A stretch of 64,000 bases of DNA from Lasiodiplodia sp. COLG20 (lineage: Eukaryota; Ascomycota; Dothideomycetes; Botryosphaeriales; Botryosphaeriaceae). The stretch covers positions 744,001-808,000 of the forward strand of contig VNWV01000001.1 of assembly GCA_009801085.1 (NCBI GenBank), in the 5' to 3' direction. The translations under genes and the position numbers were made by a program. Positions 38,143 through 48,470 of this stretch are shown one piece after another; positions within the stretch are counted from its first letter, which is position 1; every line of letters begins with the position of its first letter. A model generated the notes under the pieces. The model made no database searches, was not told the DNA's origin, and saw only the letters and a program-made list of their open reading frames with translations.

Positions 38143-39710
38143 CTAACCAGCAGAGGGTGTTGAAGCGCGTGCAGAGCTCCTCGTTCTCTTCGCACCTGCA
38201 ACTTCAAGTGGCTCTCCTTCTCTTTTCGTTCCTGATACCGATCGGACTCCCGCCTTAGTACGACGCCATTGATCGAAGGGGCTGCGTTTAGCTGGCCTTG
38301 GCATTGGCGCAAACACTGGCTTCGGGTCTTGATCATCGTTCTGTGCAGAGTCAGACGGACCAGCCTCTCCATCAGCAGGGTTTTGCAGCGGTTCAACGTT
38401 CGCATCCTTCTTTGCTGATGCGCGTGTGGTCCTAGATGGCGGAGGCGTAACTGGTTCGAAGAAGCGCTGTGTAGCGGGTGTAGTGGTGTTTGCAACTGTC
38501 TTAGGGGTGCTTTCGGGAGCAGGCTCGGGCGTGGCATCTCTCGCTTCAACAGGAGCAGAGCGCGGAGCACGAGCCTTGTGAGCACGCTTGCGAGGAGTGG
38601 CGAGTTGAACGGAGGCATCGACGTCAGTAGAGTCTTCTTCCGCAGCCTTGGAGGCAGCAGCAGCTTCGCGGGCACGTTTCTGCTCCGCTGTAGGGAAGAG
38701 AAGGCGTGGCTGAATGGAAGAACGGGTCACACGACGACGAGCCATCGAGCCAACTGCGCGGCGAGTAGGGCTGCTGGCCAGGTTGTCAGAGTCTGAGCCG
38801 CTGTCGTCAGAGCCTTCCTTGAACTCGGTGAATATCTTCTTTCCACGGCTGCGAATCATTAGCTTGAACATTGTTGCAGATGTGTTGCTGAGACTTACAA
38901 GACTGAAATGAAACCTTCGCCATCACGGGCCCTACGCTCCATCTCGTCTTCCTCTTTCGTCAGGCGGCGCTTTGAAACGCGAGGCGAGGTGCTCGGGCCC
39001 GCATGAGGCTCATCATTCTCATCGGGCTTCTTGGTGATGAACGGATTGTCTTCTTCCTCGTCAAAGCTTGGGACGCGCTCGCGGAAGTCAGTGTAGATCT
39101 CGATCTTCTCGTGCGAATCATCGTCACACTCATCCATGAAGCTGAAGGAGGCGTGCTTCTTGTTCTTGCGGTTCTTGCGAGGCGAAGGCATGGCGTCTTC
39201 GATGTTGGCGGGGCGATCGTGGAAAAGGATGCGCGCGGTCTGTGCAAATGCGGAGATGGGCCTCGCCTTATCCTTCTTGCTGGGGGTTTTGGAGGGAGTC
39301 GGGAAAACGCCACCCAAAGAATCCCTGGAGCTAGTGAAAAATGGGTCGGAATCGTTGTCGGAGGTCAGGAGCTGATCATCAAACATGACCCTGTGCGCGC
39401 TCTTCTTGACAGTGGGGCGCTTCTGAGGTGAGGAGGGTGAGGAAGGCGGCGAGGTTGCGAAGCCAGAGGTGGGGGCCGGCAGGTCGCCGCTTCCAGTCGG
39501 TGTGAAGGCGCGAGTAGACCGGGGGGCCGAGCGCTTCTTGGAGATGTCCAGGTCTTGTGACGGCTGGCCAAGGGCATGTCGCGAACGCTGGGCAGCGACG
39601 CGGCTGGAGCGACGCGGCGGCGAGTAGGGCTCCCAGTCATCGTAGCGAGATCCAAGATGCGGCGCAGGAGGGGTATGGATGCGCTCCGGCGGCGGAGGCG
39701 TCGAAGCCAT
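38143..39710 (-). CDS. unknown disordered, probably nuclear protein
   Basis: Not recognised. Two exons: 39710-38899 and 38848-38143, intron 50 bp; 505 residues. Mostly disordered, rich in Ser, Pro, Arg and Lys, with many SP/TP sites (for example PTPSKTPSKKDKARP), basic clusters that look like nuclear localisation signals (SKRRLTKEEDEMERR, ARRRVTRSS) and acidic patches (DDSGSDSD). The best-ordered pieces are HASFSFMDECDDDSHEKIEIYTDF-like sequence near residues 190-215, and FISVFRGKKIFTEF at the splice junction, where joining restores a smooth hydrophobic-basic segment. The start is the first ATG (MASTPPPPERIHTPPAP); the upstream open frame has none. Divergent from DUO1 with an MCB-like site between them, so a cell-cycle or chromatin role is possible but only by context. 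Confidence 0.78.
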
Positions 39711-40222
39711 GGTTGAGGATGGTAACAATGGTGATGCAGGTGAGGTCGGTTGGCTTGCCGGCGGAATCTAGACGAATGCGGCGACGCGCAGCGGGAGCGG
39801 GATGGATGTGAACAGAGCAGGCGCTCGGCAGGTTGCAGGCAATTGGGCGGGCGTCCGGGGTTCTTGTGCGATCAGGTAGGCGGGGGCGCCAGGGCGAAGC
39901 AGAGGGTTGTGGTGGAGCGGCAAGGGCGGGCGGTGGTGGTGAAGTGAGGAGGGAGGTGCCAGGGCTGAAGTCGGCGGCTCGTCACCGGGACTGAACGAAG
40001 TGGCTGGGCGCTGCGCGTGAGGCTGGACGCGGCAATTTGGGCGCGGTGGGCGCGCCAAGCCTGCGCACGGACTGTCCCCACGCGTACGTGTAAGCTCGAA
40101 AACAGTCAACAACGCGCTCCAAACGACCGCGTCGGCACATCGCCAGCACTGCCCGGTCCAGGCAGCGAGGAACAGCACACACTGCAGCGAGCACAGTCCG
40201 CCCTGCCCCACCTCCGCCCCTG
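39711..40222. other. divergent promoter, unknown nuclear protein / DUO1
   Basis: 512 bp between two divergent start codons, G/C-rich, with an MCB-like ACGCGT listed separately. No gene recognised; the 197-codon minus frame over this stretch has no family features. Confidence 0.55.
40080..40085. promoter_or_regulatory. MCB-like element ACGCGT
   Basis: A perfect ACGCGT palindrome, the MluI cell-cycle box bound by MBF-type factors in yeasts, lies 138 bp upstream of the DUO1 start and about 370 bp from the divergent unknown gene. A single 6 bp match in G/C-rich DNA is weak evidence on its own; the kinetochore gene beside it makes it worth noting. Confidence 0.35.
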
Positions 40223-41001
40223 ATGGCTTCCCCGTCCGCCGACGAGCTGCAGCTCTCCGATGCAGACATCGATCTCGACTCGCCCGCCCCAGCACTGCCC
40301 GGTGATGCGGGTGCATCTTCTGGCAGATCACGGCCGCAGCGCGCCGAGTCGCGCTACACATCCGAAGAGGCTCGCGATGAGGCGCTGCGGCGTGAATTGG
40401 ACCAGGTGCGGGGCGTCAACAAAGCCATTGAAGACGTCATTGAGAGCCTGCAGAAGGCCAAAACCAATATGCATGTTCGTGTTCCACCAGGCTGTCTGAT
40501 TCTCTATCTACTGACGCTCATGCTCTGCAGACTGTGAACCACACCGTCACCTCTGCTTCCACGCTCTTGCAAACATGGACACGAATCCTTTCCGCAACTG
40601 AGCACAACCAGCGTCTCATACTTGATCCCAATTGGCAAGGCGCTACCCAAGACTTGGCTGAAATCGAGGCCGACACAATTGCACAGCAGCAGGCTATGGA
40701 ACGCCGCGAGCGCGAGGAGCAGGCACGCCGCGAAGCAGCCGCTCGCAAGGCTGAGGATGAGGAGCGCAAGAGGACCGAAGCCGCTAGCCGGCCCACCAGC
40801 GCAGCGAGCACGAGGGGACGGAGGGGTGGACTACGGGGAAGAGGATCGGCAAGTGCCTCGAGTACTACGAACACCGGCCGTACTACTCCTGGAGGGTACG
40901 TCGGCGTTGGCGGGCAGAGGGGTGTGGGTAGAGGACCTGCAGGAGGAAGGACTGCAAGCGGTATTGGCCGAGGTGGTCTGAGAGGAAGGGGCCGTGGCTG
41001 A
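40223..41001 (+). CDS. duo1: DASH/Dam1 complex subunit Duo1
   Basis: Subunit of the DASH ring, which couples kinetochores to spindle microtubules. Two exons: 40223-40474 and 40531-41001; intron 56 bp with donor GTTCGT; 240 residues. The conserved Duo1 block is rebuilt across the intron: LDQVRGVNKAIEDVIESLQK, then HTVTSASTLLQTWTRILSAT, then EHNQRLILDPNWQGATQDL (about residues 58-135). A charged coiled-coil segment rich in Glu/Arg follows (about 140-170). The last 55 residues are Gly/Arg-rich (GRRGGLRGRGSA, GGRTASGIGRGGLRGRGRG), resembling RGG tails, which is not part of the Duo1 core. The start MASPSADELQLSDADIDLDS is the first ATG. Confidence 0.94.
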
Positions 41002-41927
41002 ACATCAAAAGCGAAATAGAGTACGATTTTAGGCATGGTTTGGCGACATGATACCCCGGGGTTTTGCTTTCTGGCACCTATAGGACACAAGCAACATATT
41101 ACAAAAGAAATCAGACACAGGCAGTGTTGCCGTCGTTTGCTCGTAACTGTTGTCGCGAAAACAAAAGCGTGTGCTGCTAGTCGGTGTTTTTGCCGGTTGC
41201 ACCTACGTCATGCCCTGATCGATCAATATCTGCCAAGCTCATATCCAAGATCCCGGATACCTGTCTGTGCCCTAATCGGCAGTGGGCTCGCCGTATTCTC
41301 CGCAGCATCAAACGTCTACGAGGAATCTTTCGGAATACGTTATCGTATGTGGGGCTGGCTGCAAAAGAAATGCGCGTGCTTCGACCAGACCCCAGAGAAA
41401 CCGGAATGCTTATGGGCCGGTCCTGTTTTCTTCATTGCGTTTTTTTAAAGAGTTATCTAGGAGTCAAGAAGCTGCAGATCTCATCAAACTGGAGCATTCG
41501 GTTATCCGTGTTCGCTCCTTCCCGCCCCGCTCCCGCCCGCGCCCCACACTCCACAGGCGGGTAGATTCCCGCATCTGGGTGGCTGCAACGATCCCACTTA
41601 ACCTACGTTCCAGAGTTTATTTGTGACTCATGTTATTGCTGAAACTCTTCAGCCTTTTGGGCTAGCTGTTCTCAGAAGTCGCACCGTAATATATTTTTTT
41701 GGTGTGCTTAACCGTGATATTTGCTAATGAAGGTATACGGTATAAAGCTTTAATAGCATCATCCACTGTCGTTTACTGTTGTATCCCCCACCAAAGCTAG
41801 CTGTCATTAAAGCCCAGGACGATCTCGGCCTAGACTATTGTCGTAGAATGGTAAAAATGTCATAAGTTCGCGGGTACACCTTCAAGAACAAAGCTGTGCC
41901 GACGCTGTGCACTGTTCAGGTCAAAGC
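41002..41927. other. intergenic between convergent genes
   Basis: 926 bp between the 3' ends of DUO1 (+) and the beta-mannosidase (-). A/T-rich toward 41700. No gene-like frame or structured RNA recognised. Confidence 0.55.
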
Positions 41928-44900
41928 TTAAGGCAGGGTGTTGTCCCATAAGCTTCGCACCGTCACCCCATCTACCCATGCACCGCCTGTGTCGTCTTTC
42001 TGCGCGGTGTACCCAACTTGCTTGCTCTCCCCGGGAAGCAGCCAGAAGGCGTTCTCATCGAAGAATACCACCGCGCCTGCAGGATAATCTATCCAGACCC
42101 AGGATGCTACACCTTTCTCGGCTGTGATGATGAACGTCCCGCTGCCAGCGTCCCCCGAGTGAGTGATGGACAATCCCGGGTCAACCAAATTTGCCTCAGC
42201 GAGAGTGCTTGCATGCCACCAGTTGCGATGCGCGAACCTCTGTGTTGTATTCGTATTGGGCAGTGACCCTTCAACCTCGACGTCAAGCACGAGCACTACG
42301 TCAGTGGGATCGATGCCGGATAGAATATCATCCGTGTTTGCGCCGAGAACACGGGTGGTATTGATCGCTTCTACGTGCACCGCTGCGGAAGTTGGCGTGC
42401 TGATGTTGAGCGGTTCGCCCGCAAAGTTGATCCAGGTGAAGTTCGCAGTGCCGGTGGCGGAAGTCCAGAGATCGGAAGTAACGTACACTTCAAGATCGCC
42501 CGTAGTACGATTCCAAAACGGCGTGATGATAACGTTTTGGTAGATATCCTTGGCGACGTAGTGCAGCACCTTCCAGCGTCCATCATACTCAATGCTCGCC
42601 CACGTTGGTGCTTGCCAGATATCTTCAAGTTGCCAGTACAGAGAGCCAAGCTGGCGTTCTGGCATACCACTTCCACGGCGATAGAACATGATCTGGCTTT
42701 GGTAGAAGTCTGCCTGGAAGATCTGGGTCGTATGACACCAGGCGGAGAAGTTGGCAATGGAATCTTCCTTGTTGGGAACAGGATACCATCTTTGTGCTGC
42801 TACTGTCATCTCACCCATTCCCTTAGAGGTATTTGCGAAGTTGGTAGTATTCAATCCGCCTGGCGGGTAGTGGTGGTTTCGGAGCTGTATTACAGTGGAG
42901 TTGAACCACAGGTCCTCTTCATCGACAGCTTGACGCCATGTCTGAAGAGATGGCATGGAATGATAGCCGAATTCATTTGAGAAACGGCCGACAGGGTAGG
43001 AACTGTAATTGAAGGCGAGAGCAGAATTGTAGTTATAATAGTCGGTGTCGCCGTAGATGCTACCTTCAGTCGTGTTCTCGTATCTCTCGATCATCGGTCT
43101 TGGGGCGCTGTGGTTGAGATACAACCAACCGTTGGTTGTGGATGACGGAGCGTAGGAAATACTTTTACTATTGCCAAAAACGACCGGCACAAGTGTGTCA
43201 AGAAACAAGGTCTCGTACTCAGCCAACAAGCGTGGAAAGTCCTCTGGAGATGCTTCTTCAGCAATTGGAAGCTCTAAATTTTCCAACTCGTTGCCACCTG
43301 CCCACATCGCCAGGGAAGGATGATGATTTACGCGGCGAACTTGGTACGTAGCTTCGGCACGTACGTTGTCAAGGAACTCTTGGTTGACCGGGTAGAGAGC
43401 ATCGCCAAATTCGAACTCGCTCCAGAGAAGAATCCCCATTTCATCAGCGAGGTCATACATGAAATCCGGCGAGTAGGCGCCAGAAGACCAGACACGTAGC
43501 ATGTTCTGATTACCGACAACGACAGCCTGGAAGAGCTGTCGGATGCGTTCTTCTGTAACGCGAACCCAGAAGGCGTCGGGCGGGATGAAATTGGAGCCCT
43601 TTGCGTAAAATTCATGACCATTGATTTCGAAGTGCCAGTTGTTTCCTGGAGCAATTCCCTTGGCCAGTTGTTCGTCTGATATCGGCGACTCGTTCAAGAC
43701 GATGGTTCTGAATCCAGTTCGCTTGTTGATTGTTGCAAGCGAGGCATTCGTAGCACCAACGACGATGATTTCTAGATTGTAAAGCGTTTGAGAGCCAAGC
43801 CCTGCTGGCCACCAGAGCTCAACCAAATCAGATGGAATCATGGTACTTCCAGTAATGACGCCTTCGCCAACTGTGACATTCAACAAAGTGCCAGATGTCA
43901 CAGTGGTGTTTTGTGCATCAAGAAGTCGAAAATTCAATCCCATTCCAGATGGGCCGTGGCCAAGAAAATCGACGCTTGCGTTCAGCACCCATGGCTGAGA
44001 CTGATCCGGTGGCAGGTTGTTCAACTGGCCCAATCGGTAAATATCCACTAACGTATTACGCACATGAATCTCGTCTAGGCCAAGTTCGATGACAAAGGCA
44101 GGCTGCCATGGACCGGCTGGAGCGAAAGCGGGGCCCTAAAGGAATCAGCCAGCTAGTACGCGGAATTACTGAAGGGTGTGTTTACCCAGTCCCAGCCAAA
44201 GTCACTTTGCTCCTTTCGGATGAAATGTCGGTTCGGAAATTCGAAAAGGCCTTGCACGCCATAGGGCCAGGTTTCCTGCCCCGGCTCTGCCGCTATTTCG
44301 TCCGCAATCGCCGGGGCACTTCCAAAATTAATGCTAAGCACTGGGGCTACGGGGCAACCCTTCACAATGCCCGTGACTTCGAAATAGTACTGCCGGAACT
44401 GGTTGTTGGTAGCTGCCACGTGCTCCCCGCAGAGCTCAATACTGGCAAATGTGTCGAGGCCGTTGAACAGCAGAAAGCTAGATGAGGCACTGGAGTTCCT
44501 GTCTCCTAAGTTAGCGTGTTCACAATTTCAAGGGTCCATCCATTCGCTCGAAAACTGCTAGCTGACTCTTCGACGTAAACGTCGGCCGAGATTCCGCAGA
44601 TTTCACAGACCGAAGGAGGCACACAAGGGAAAAAAAAGGAGAGAAAGAATACATTCGATTTTTTATTCGTGGTGCAATAAACGGATACAGTCATGGTGGA
44701 TAGGTGGTGGGGGTGTTGGGGAGATATGACGCAACAGAAATCGTTGCCGGTGACGTAACCGACAACCCTCCACCTGAGCGACAGTGATGATGATATAAAT
44801 CAAAGGCTGGGGCCAGACATCGATGGTAGGAACATCATGGGTGTATTAAGGCCTCGTTCTCAAGAATTGGCCCAAGCACAAGGCCCAATGGCTAAGTTGA

Positions 44901-45372
44901 CCGCACGCCTTGGGACACATGCATGGCCCAACAAGAACACCTAACCAGGAGGGGAAAGGAGACTGATTGCAGACAAAGTTTACGGAACGGTCGAGACGTA
45001 CAGCAGAGCGGCAAGAGGAGGCGACGTGTAAGTCCAATTGGCCCAGGCAACCCAGCGCAAGTCGAAGTCGTTGAGTGCGTAGTACGGGTCACCTATGACC
45101 TGGGCGGCAAACAGATCGAGATGGGCCTGGGACGGCAGTTGGGCAGGGACGGATATGTTCAGGGCGGGATTGGACAGCGTCCAGCCGGGACCGGCCAGAT
45201 CGACGACGCGGTTGGCAGCTACCGAGGCTGCGGCAGCCGTGCTTAGGACGGCTTGCAGATCCCACCGAGGCATGACGGAGGCTGGAGCAACGACAAGAGC
45301 AGCGGGCGAGGCGGCGCACCGCAACAGAAGTGCGGCCATGGCGAGCGCCAAGATGGCCTTTATACGGGGCAT
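41928..45372 (-). CDS. mndA: secreted beta-mannosidase, GH2
   Basis: Removes terminal beta-1,4-mannose from manno-oligosaccharides and N-glycan cores; extracellular. Three exons: 45372-45002, 44498-44186, 44135-41928; introns 503 and 50 bp; 963 residues. N-terminal signal peptide ([19 protein letters not shown], cleavage near 21). The sugar-binding domain has [20 protein letters not shown] and [16 protein letters not shown]; the first intron joins PPLAALL to [34 protein letters not shown] spans the second junction. In the TIM barrel, [11 protein letters not shown] holds the acid/base Glu and [10 protein letters not shown] the nucleophile Glu. Many N-x-S/T sites fit a secreted glycoprotein. 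The first intron is the longest in the window. It lies beside a regulator, a GH32 enzyme and a sugar porter. Confidence 0.94.
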
Positions 45373-45710
45373 CGTCGAGTGATGCAATGAGGAGCAAGGC
45401 AATGGCACAGTCGCATCGCTAGACGCGGGCCGGGGGGCTGCTCGGGCGGGAGCGCGGTTGCGACGGGAGGCGGCCATCATGCATGTTTCGAGACATGACA
45501 GACCAGGGCGGGAGCTAGTTAGAGGCGCCGGACGCCTCCGCCGCACAGGCGGGGGCCAGAGCGTGGGGCAGCAGCAGCTGGGGAGCAGGAAGGCGCGAGC
45601 GTCGCACACACGTGACGGAGCGACAGCAGCCGCCCAACCCCAGCCCGTCAACCCTTTAACTGCCACCGGCCGACTCCAGCTCCTCCCGATGTCCCAGTCC
45701 GACCCGCATC
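45373..45710. other. divergent promoter, beta-mannosidase / Zn2Cys6 regulator
   Basis: 338 bp between divergent start codons, G/C-rich, with a pyrimidine-rich stretch before the + gene (about 45650-45710). No specific site is claimed and no gene is seen. Confidence 0.5.
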
Positions 45711-48249
45711 ATGGCCGAGCCCGAGTCCAGCGCTGAGTCGCGCAAGCGCCGCCGCGGCCAGCGAAGCAATCGGCCCTGCGACCCGTGCCGCCGCCGCAAG
45801 ACGCGCTGCATCGTCGAGTCTGGCTCCTCCGGCGAGTGCACCGTGTGCCTGTACAGACAGACCAAGTGTACCTACGAGGAGTCGCCTCCCGAGCGCCCCT
45901 TGCCTCGCCGCCCTTCCAGCACTGCCGCGTCTACCTCCACCGTCGACGTCCCCACCCGCCACCCGCCCTCCAGCGAGGTCGCCCACCTGTCCCCCGGATC
46001 CGGCGACATCCCGAGGTCTGCTCCCACCCTGCCGCAGCTGCCCAGCGTGCGCACCAACGAAGAGCTGCCCTCCGATGTGCTGAGCTCTGGCGAAGCCTCG
46101 GCTGCCGCCCTCGAGGCTGCTCGCGAACGCCAGCGCAATGGCGAGACCATCAGCGATGCAGACCGTGCCAAGGGGGAGATGTCTCTGGGCCTGCATCCCA
46201 CGCGCTTTGCCGAGCTGTACGGCTTGGGAAGTGACATGGAGCCCATCCTCATGGTGCGTCTTCTCCGCTGCTCCGGCCTCTCACCCGTGCTAAGCTCGAA
46301 TGCAGCGTCACCGTCCCTATGACGCCCTCCATCACGAATTCCGCCTTTCCACGCACGCCATCCGCCGCGTGCTCGAGCGGGATCAAGGCGTCGAGTATCC
46401 GCTCTGTTTCCACATTGTGGGTTCACCTGGCCCGAGCCAGAGCCACTTGACTGATCCACCTGCAGGTTAGCGACGAGAAGGCCGCCGGCTATTCCTCTAC
46501 CTACCAGGAAGTAGACGCCATCGAGGCCTGCGTCAAGCCTTTTGGCGAGCGCCTTGTTCGTCTGTTCTGGCGTGTTGTTCAGCCATCCTATCCGGTCCTG
46601 TATAAGAAGGGCTTCATGGAGCAGTTCTCAAAATCTTACCGCTTCATCCCAGGCCCTCTCCTGGGAGCCGTCTACCTAAACGCAATCAACTGGTGGCATT
46701 TTGACCCCTTACTCTCAACCCACCCTCCGCCCGACCTTTCCACCCTGAGGCGGCTTACCCTGCACGCCATTCAAAATTCATATCACCGCCCGCGGCTGTC
46801 TTCGATAGAGTCCATGCTCCTGCTCTTGCAGTGCAAGCCCGAAGACCCCTTAAATCCCGACCACACTTTTGGTTGGGGCTTGGCCTCTCAAGCACTGGCA
46901 ATTGGCGAGGCTTGCGGCCTCCACCTCGACGCCTCTGGCTGGGCCATTCCGGACTGGGAACGCACCCTGCGCAAACGTCTTAGCTGGGCCTTGTACATGC
47001 AAGACAAATGGACTGCCTGCGCGTATGGGCGTCCAAGCCACATTACTGACGATGAGTGGGGCGTGAAAGAGCTTGATCCGGCGGACTTTGCGGATTGTGA
47101 GGCAGATCCAGACGATCCCGCCGGACTGGCCGTCCAAGCTGGTCAGGAACAGTTCTTGCACATGGTACGGCTATCACAAATACTCGATGTTGTCTTGAAA
47201 AGATTCTATTCCGTCAAAGGATGCGTAAACCAGGACACTGTCGATTTGTACACGAAAGCGCAACCCATCATAGAGTCGCTGGCCACATGGTACAGGGCTA
47301 TACCGCGCTCTCTGCACATGGACTCTTTGCCTCCAAGGCAGCTTTGCCCAAATGGTAAGTTTGTTTCCTCTGTGGGTTTTCGTGAAATAGAAGGCCGCTT
47401 CCGGAAATACTTCTGCATGACTACAGAAGGTTAGCAAACCGCCAGACGCCCCAAAGCAACCATACAACTGCTTGCACGATTGGCTCAAGCTGTCTAGACT
47501 ATCACGTGGTTTCGGTATCTGTAGCCGGGTAGTTTTAGCCAGGTCCACGTCTCCCTACTACGCTTTTTGCCTTGAGGTCACCCACCTCCCCGATACTGAT
47601 TCTTCATAGGATACCTGCACCTTGCTTATTTTGGCGTTACAACTCTCCTGCTCCGCCGACTCGTTAGATCTACGGCACTTGCTCCCCTATGCTTGGACAT
47701 ACAAGTACTGAACGCCATTCGTCAATACGCTTATGACACGGCAATGAAGGCCACGGCTTTGGTTGCGTTGCTTCGTCCAGAGCATCTGGATGCCTTTTGG
47801 TATTTTGGTACGCTGCAGACACGACCTTGCCGTGCAAGGGCTGACCTGTGTCTCATTTAGTCTCACCTTACCTTTTTTCTGTCATTGGATCTTTTACCAC
47901 GCTCTTACTAGTGACGTCGCTCACGCCGTCGGAGCGAGACCACTGGCGTGAGACGCTCAATTCGTACATTTGGACCCTTCGCACCATGAGTAAATCAAAC
48001 GAACCCATCAGATATGCTGTCAACCGGCTCGAGGGAGCAATCTTGCGTGGGCTTGAGCATGCCCTGGTTATTGCTGTGGACGGTCCATCGACCGAGATGG
48101 CCGAGACGCCTCAGCAAACGTTTGAGGCGGGCGTCAACGGATTTGGTTTTGGGATCTCTGAAGTCAACGACTGGGACTACCAAAGTCAAATGCACTTGGG
48201 CGCGTTTGATTATTTGAGTAACAATGCACCTGCTGCGCCGATGCAGTAA
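45711..48249 (+). CDS. Zn2Cys6 fungal transcription factor
   Basis: DNA-binding regulator. Five exons: 45711-46253, 46306-46416, 46466-47354, 47610-47807, 47861-48249; introns 52, 49, 255 and 53 bp; 709 residues. The binuclear zinc cluster near residues 22-55 is CDPCRRRKTRC followed by CTVCLYRQTKC, spacing C-x2-C-x6-C-x9-C-x2-C-x6-C. It is preceded by basic RKRRRGQRSNR and followed by a Ser/Pro linker. The fungal-specific middle homology domain (about residues 220-480) includes LFWRVVQPSYPVLYKKGF, FGWGLASQALAIGEACGLHLD and LSWALYMQDKWTACAYGRPSHI. The third intron keeps LCPNG/YLHLAYFG in frame. Some features recall the TamA/Dal81 type, but I cannot assign the orthologue. It lies between beta-mannosidase and GH32, so it may control the local sugar genes; this is inference. 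Confidence 0.9.
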
Positions 48250-48470
48250 ATAACCATTAGAACGACATTCGATGGGCCACAGGTAACCAGCGGAATATTG
48301 GGAGGATGCGGAGATAGGCACACGTCCTTCGAGGGATTTCGACATCCTTTGAAGCGTGCGTTGATCCCCCATGGCGGTCTTCCCGTCGCGCATCTACCGC
48401 GGCCTTCGTTCCTCGACGCAAGGCGTTCCCTGTGACCTGTCATTAGCTATGTTTGGTTGGGGCCTGCTAT

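Noticed and set aside
44780..44830. GTGATGA string inside the beta-mannosidase intron suggesting a box C/D snoRNA
   Set aside because: It is on the strand opposite to the host gene and no CTGA box D is found at a suitable distance.
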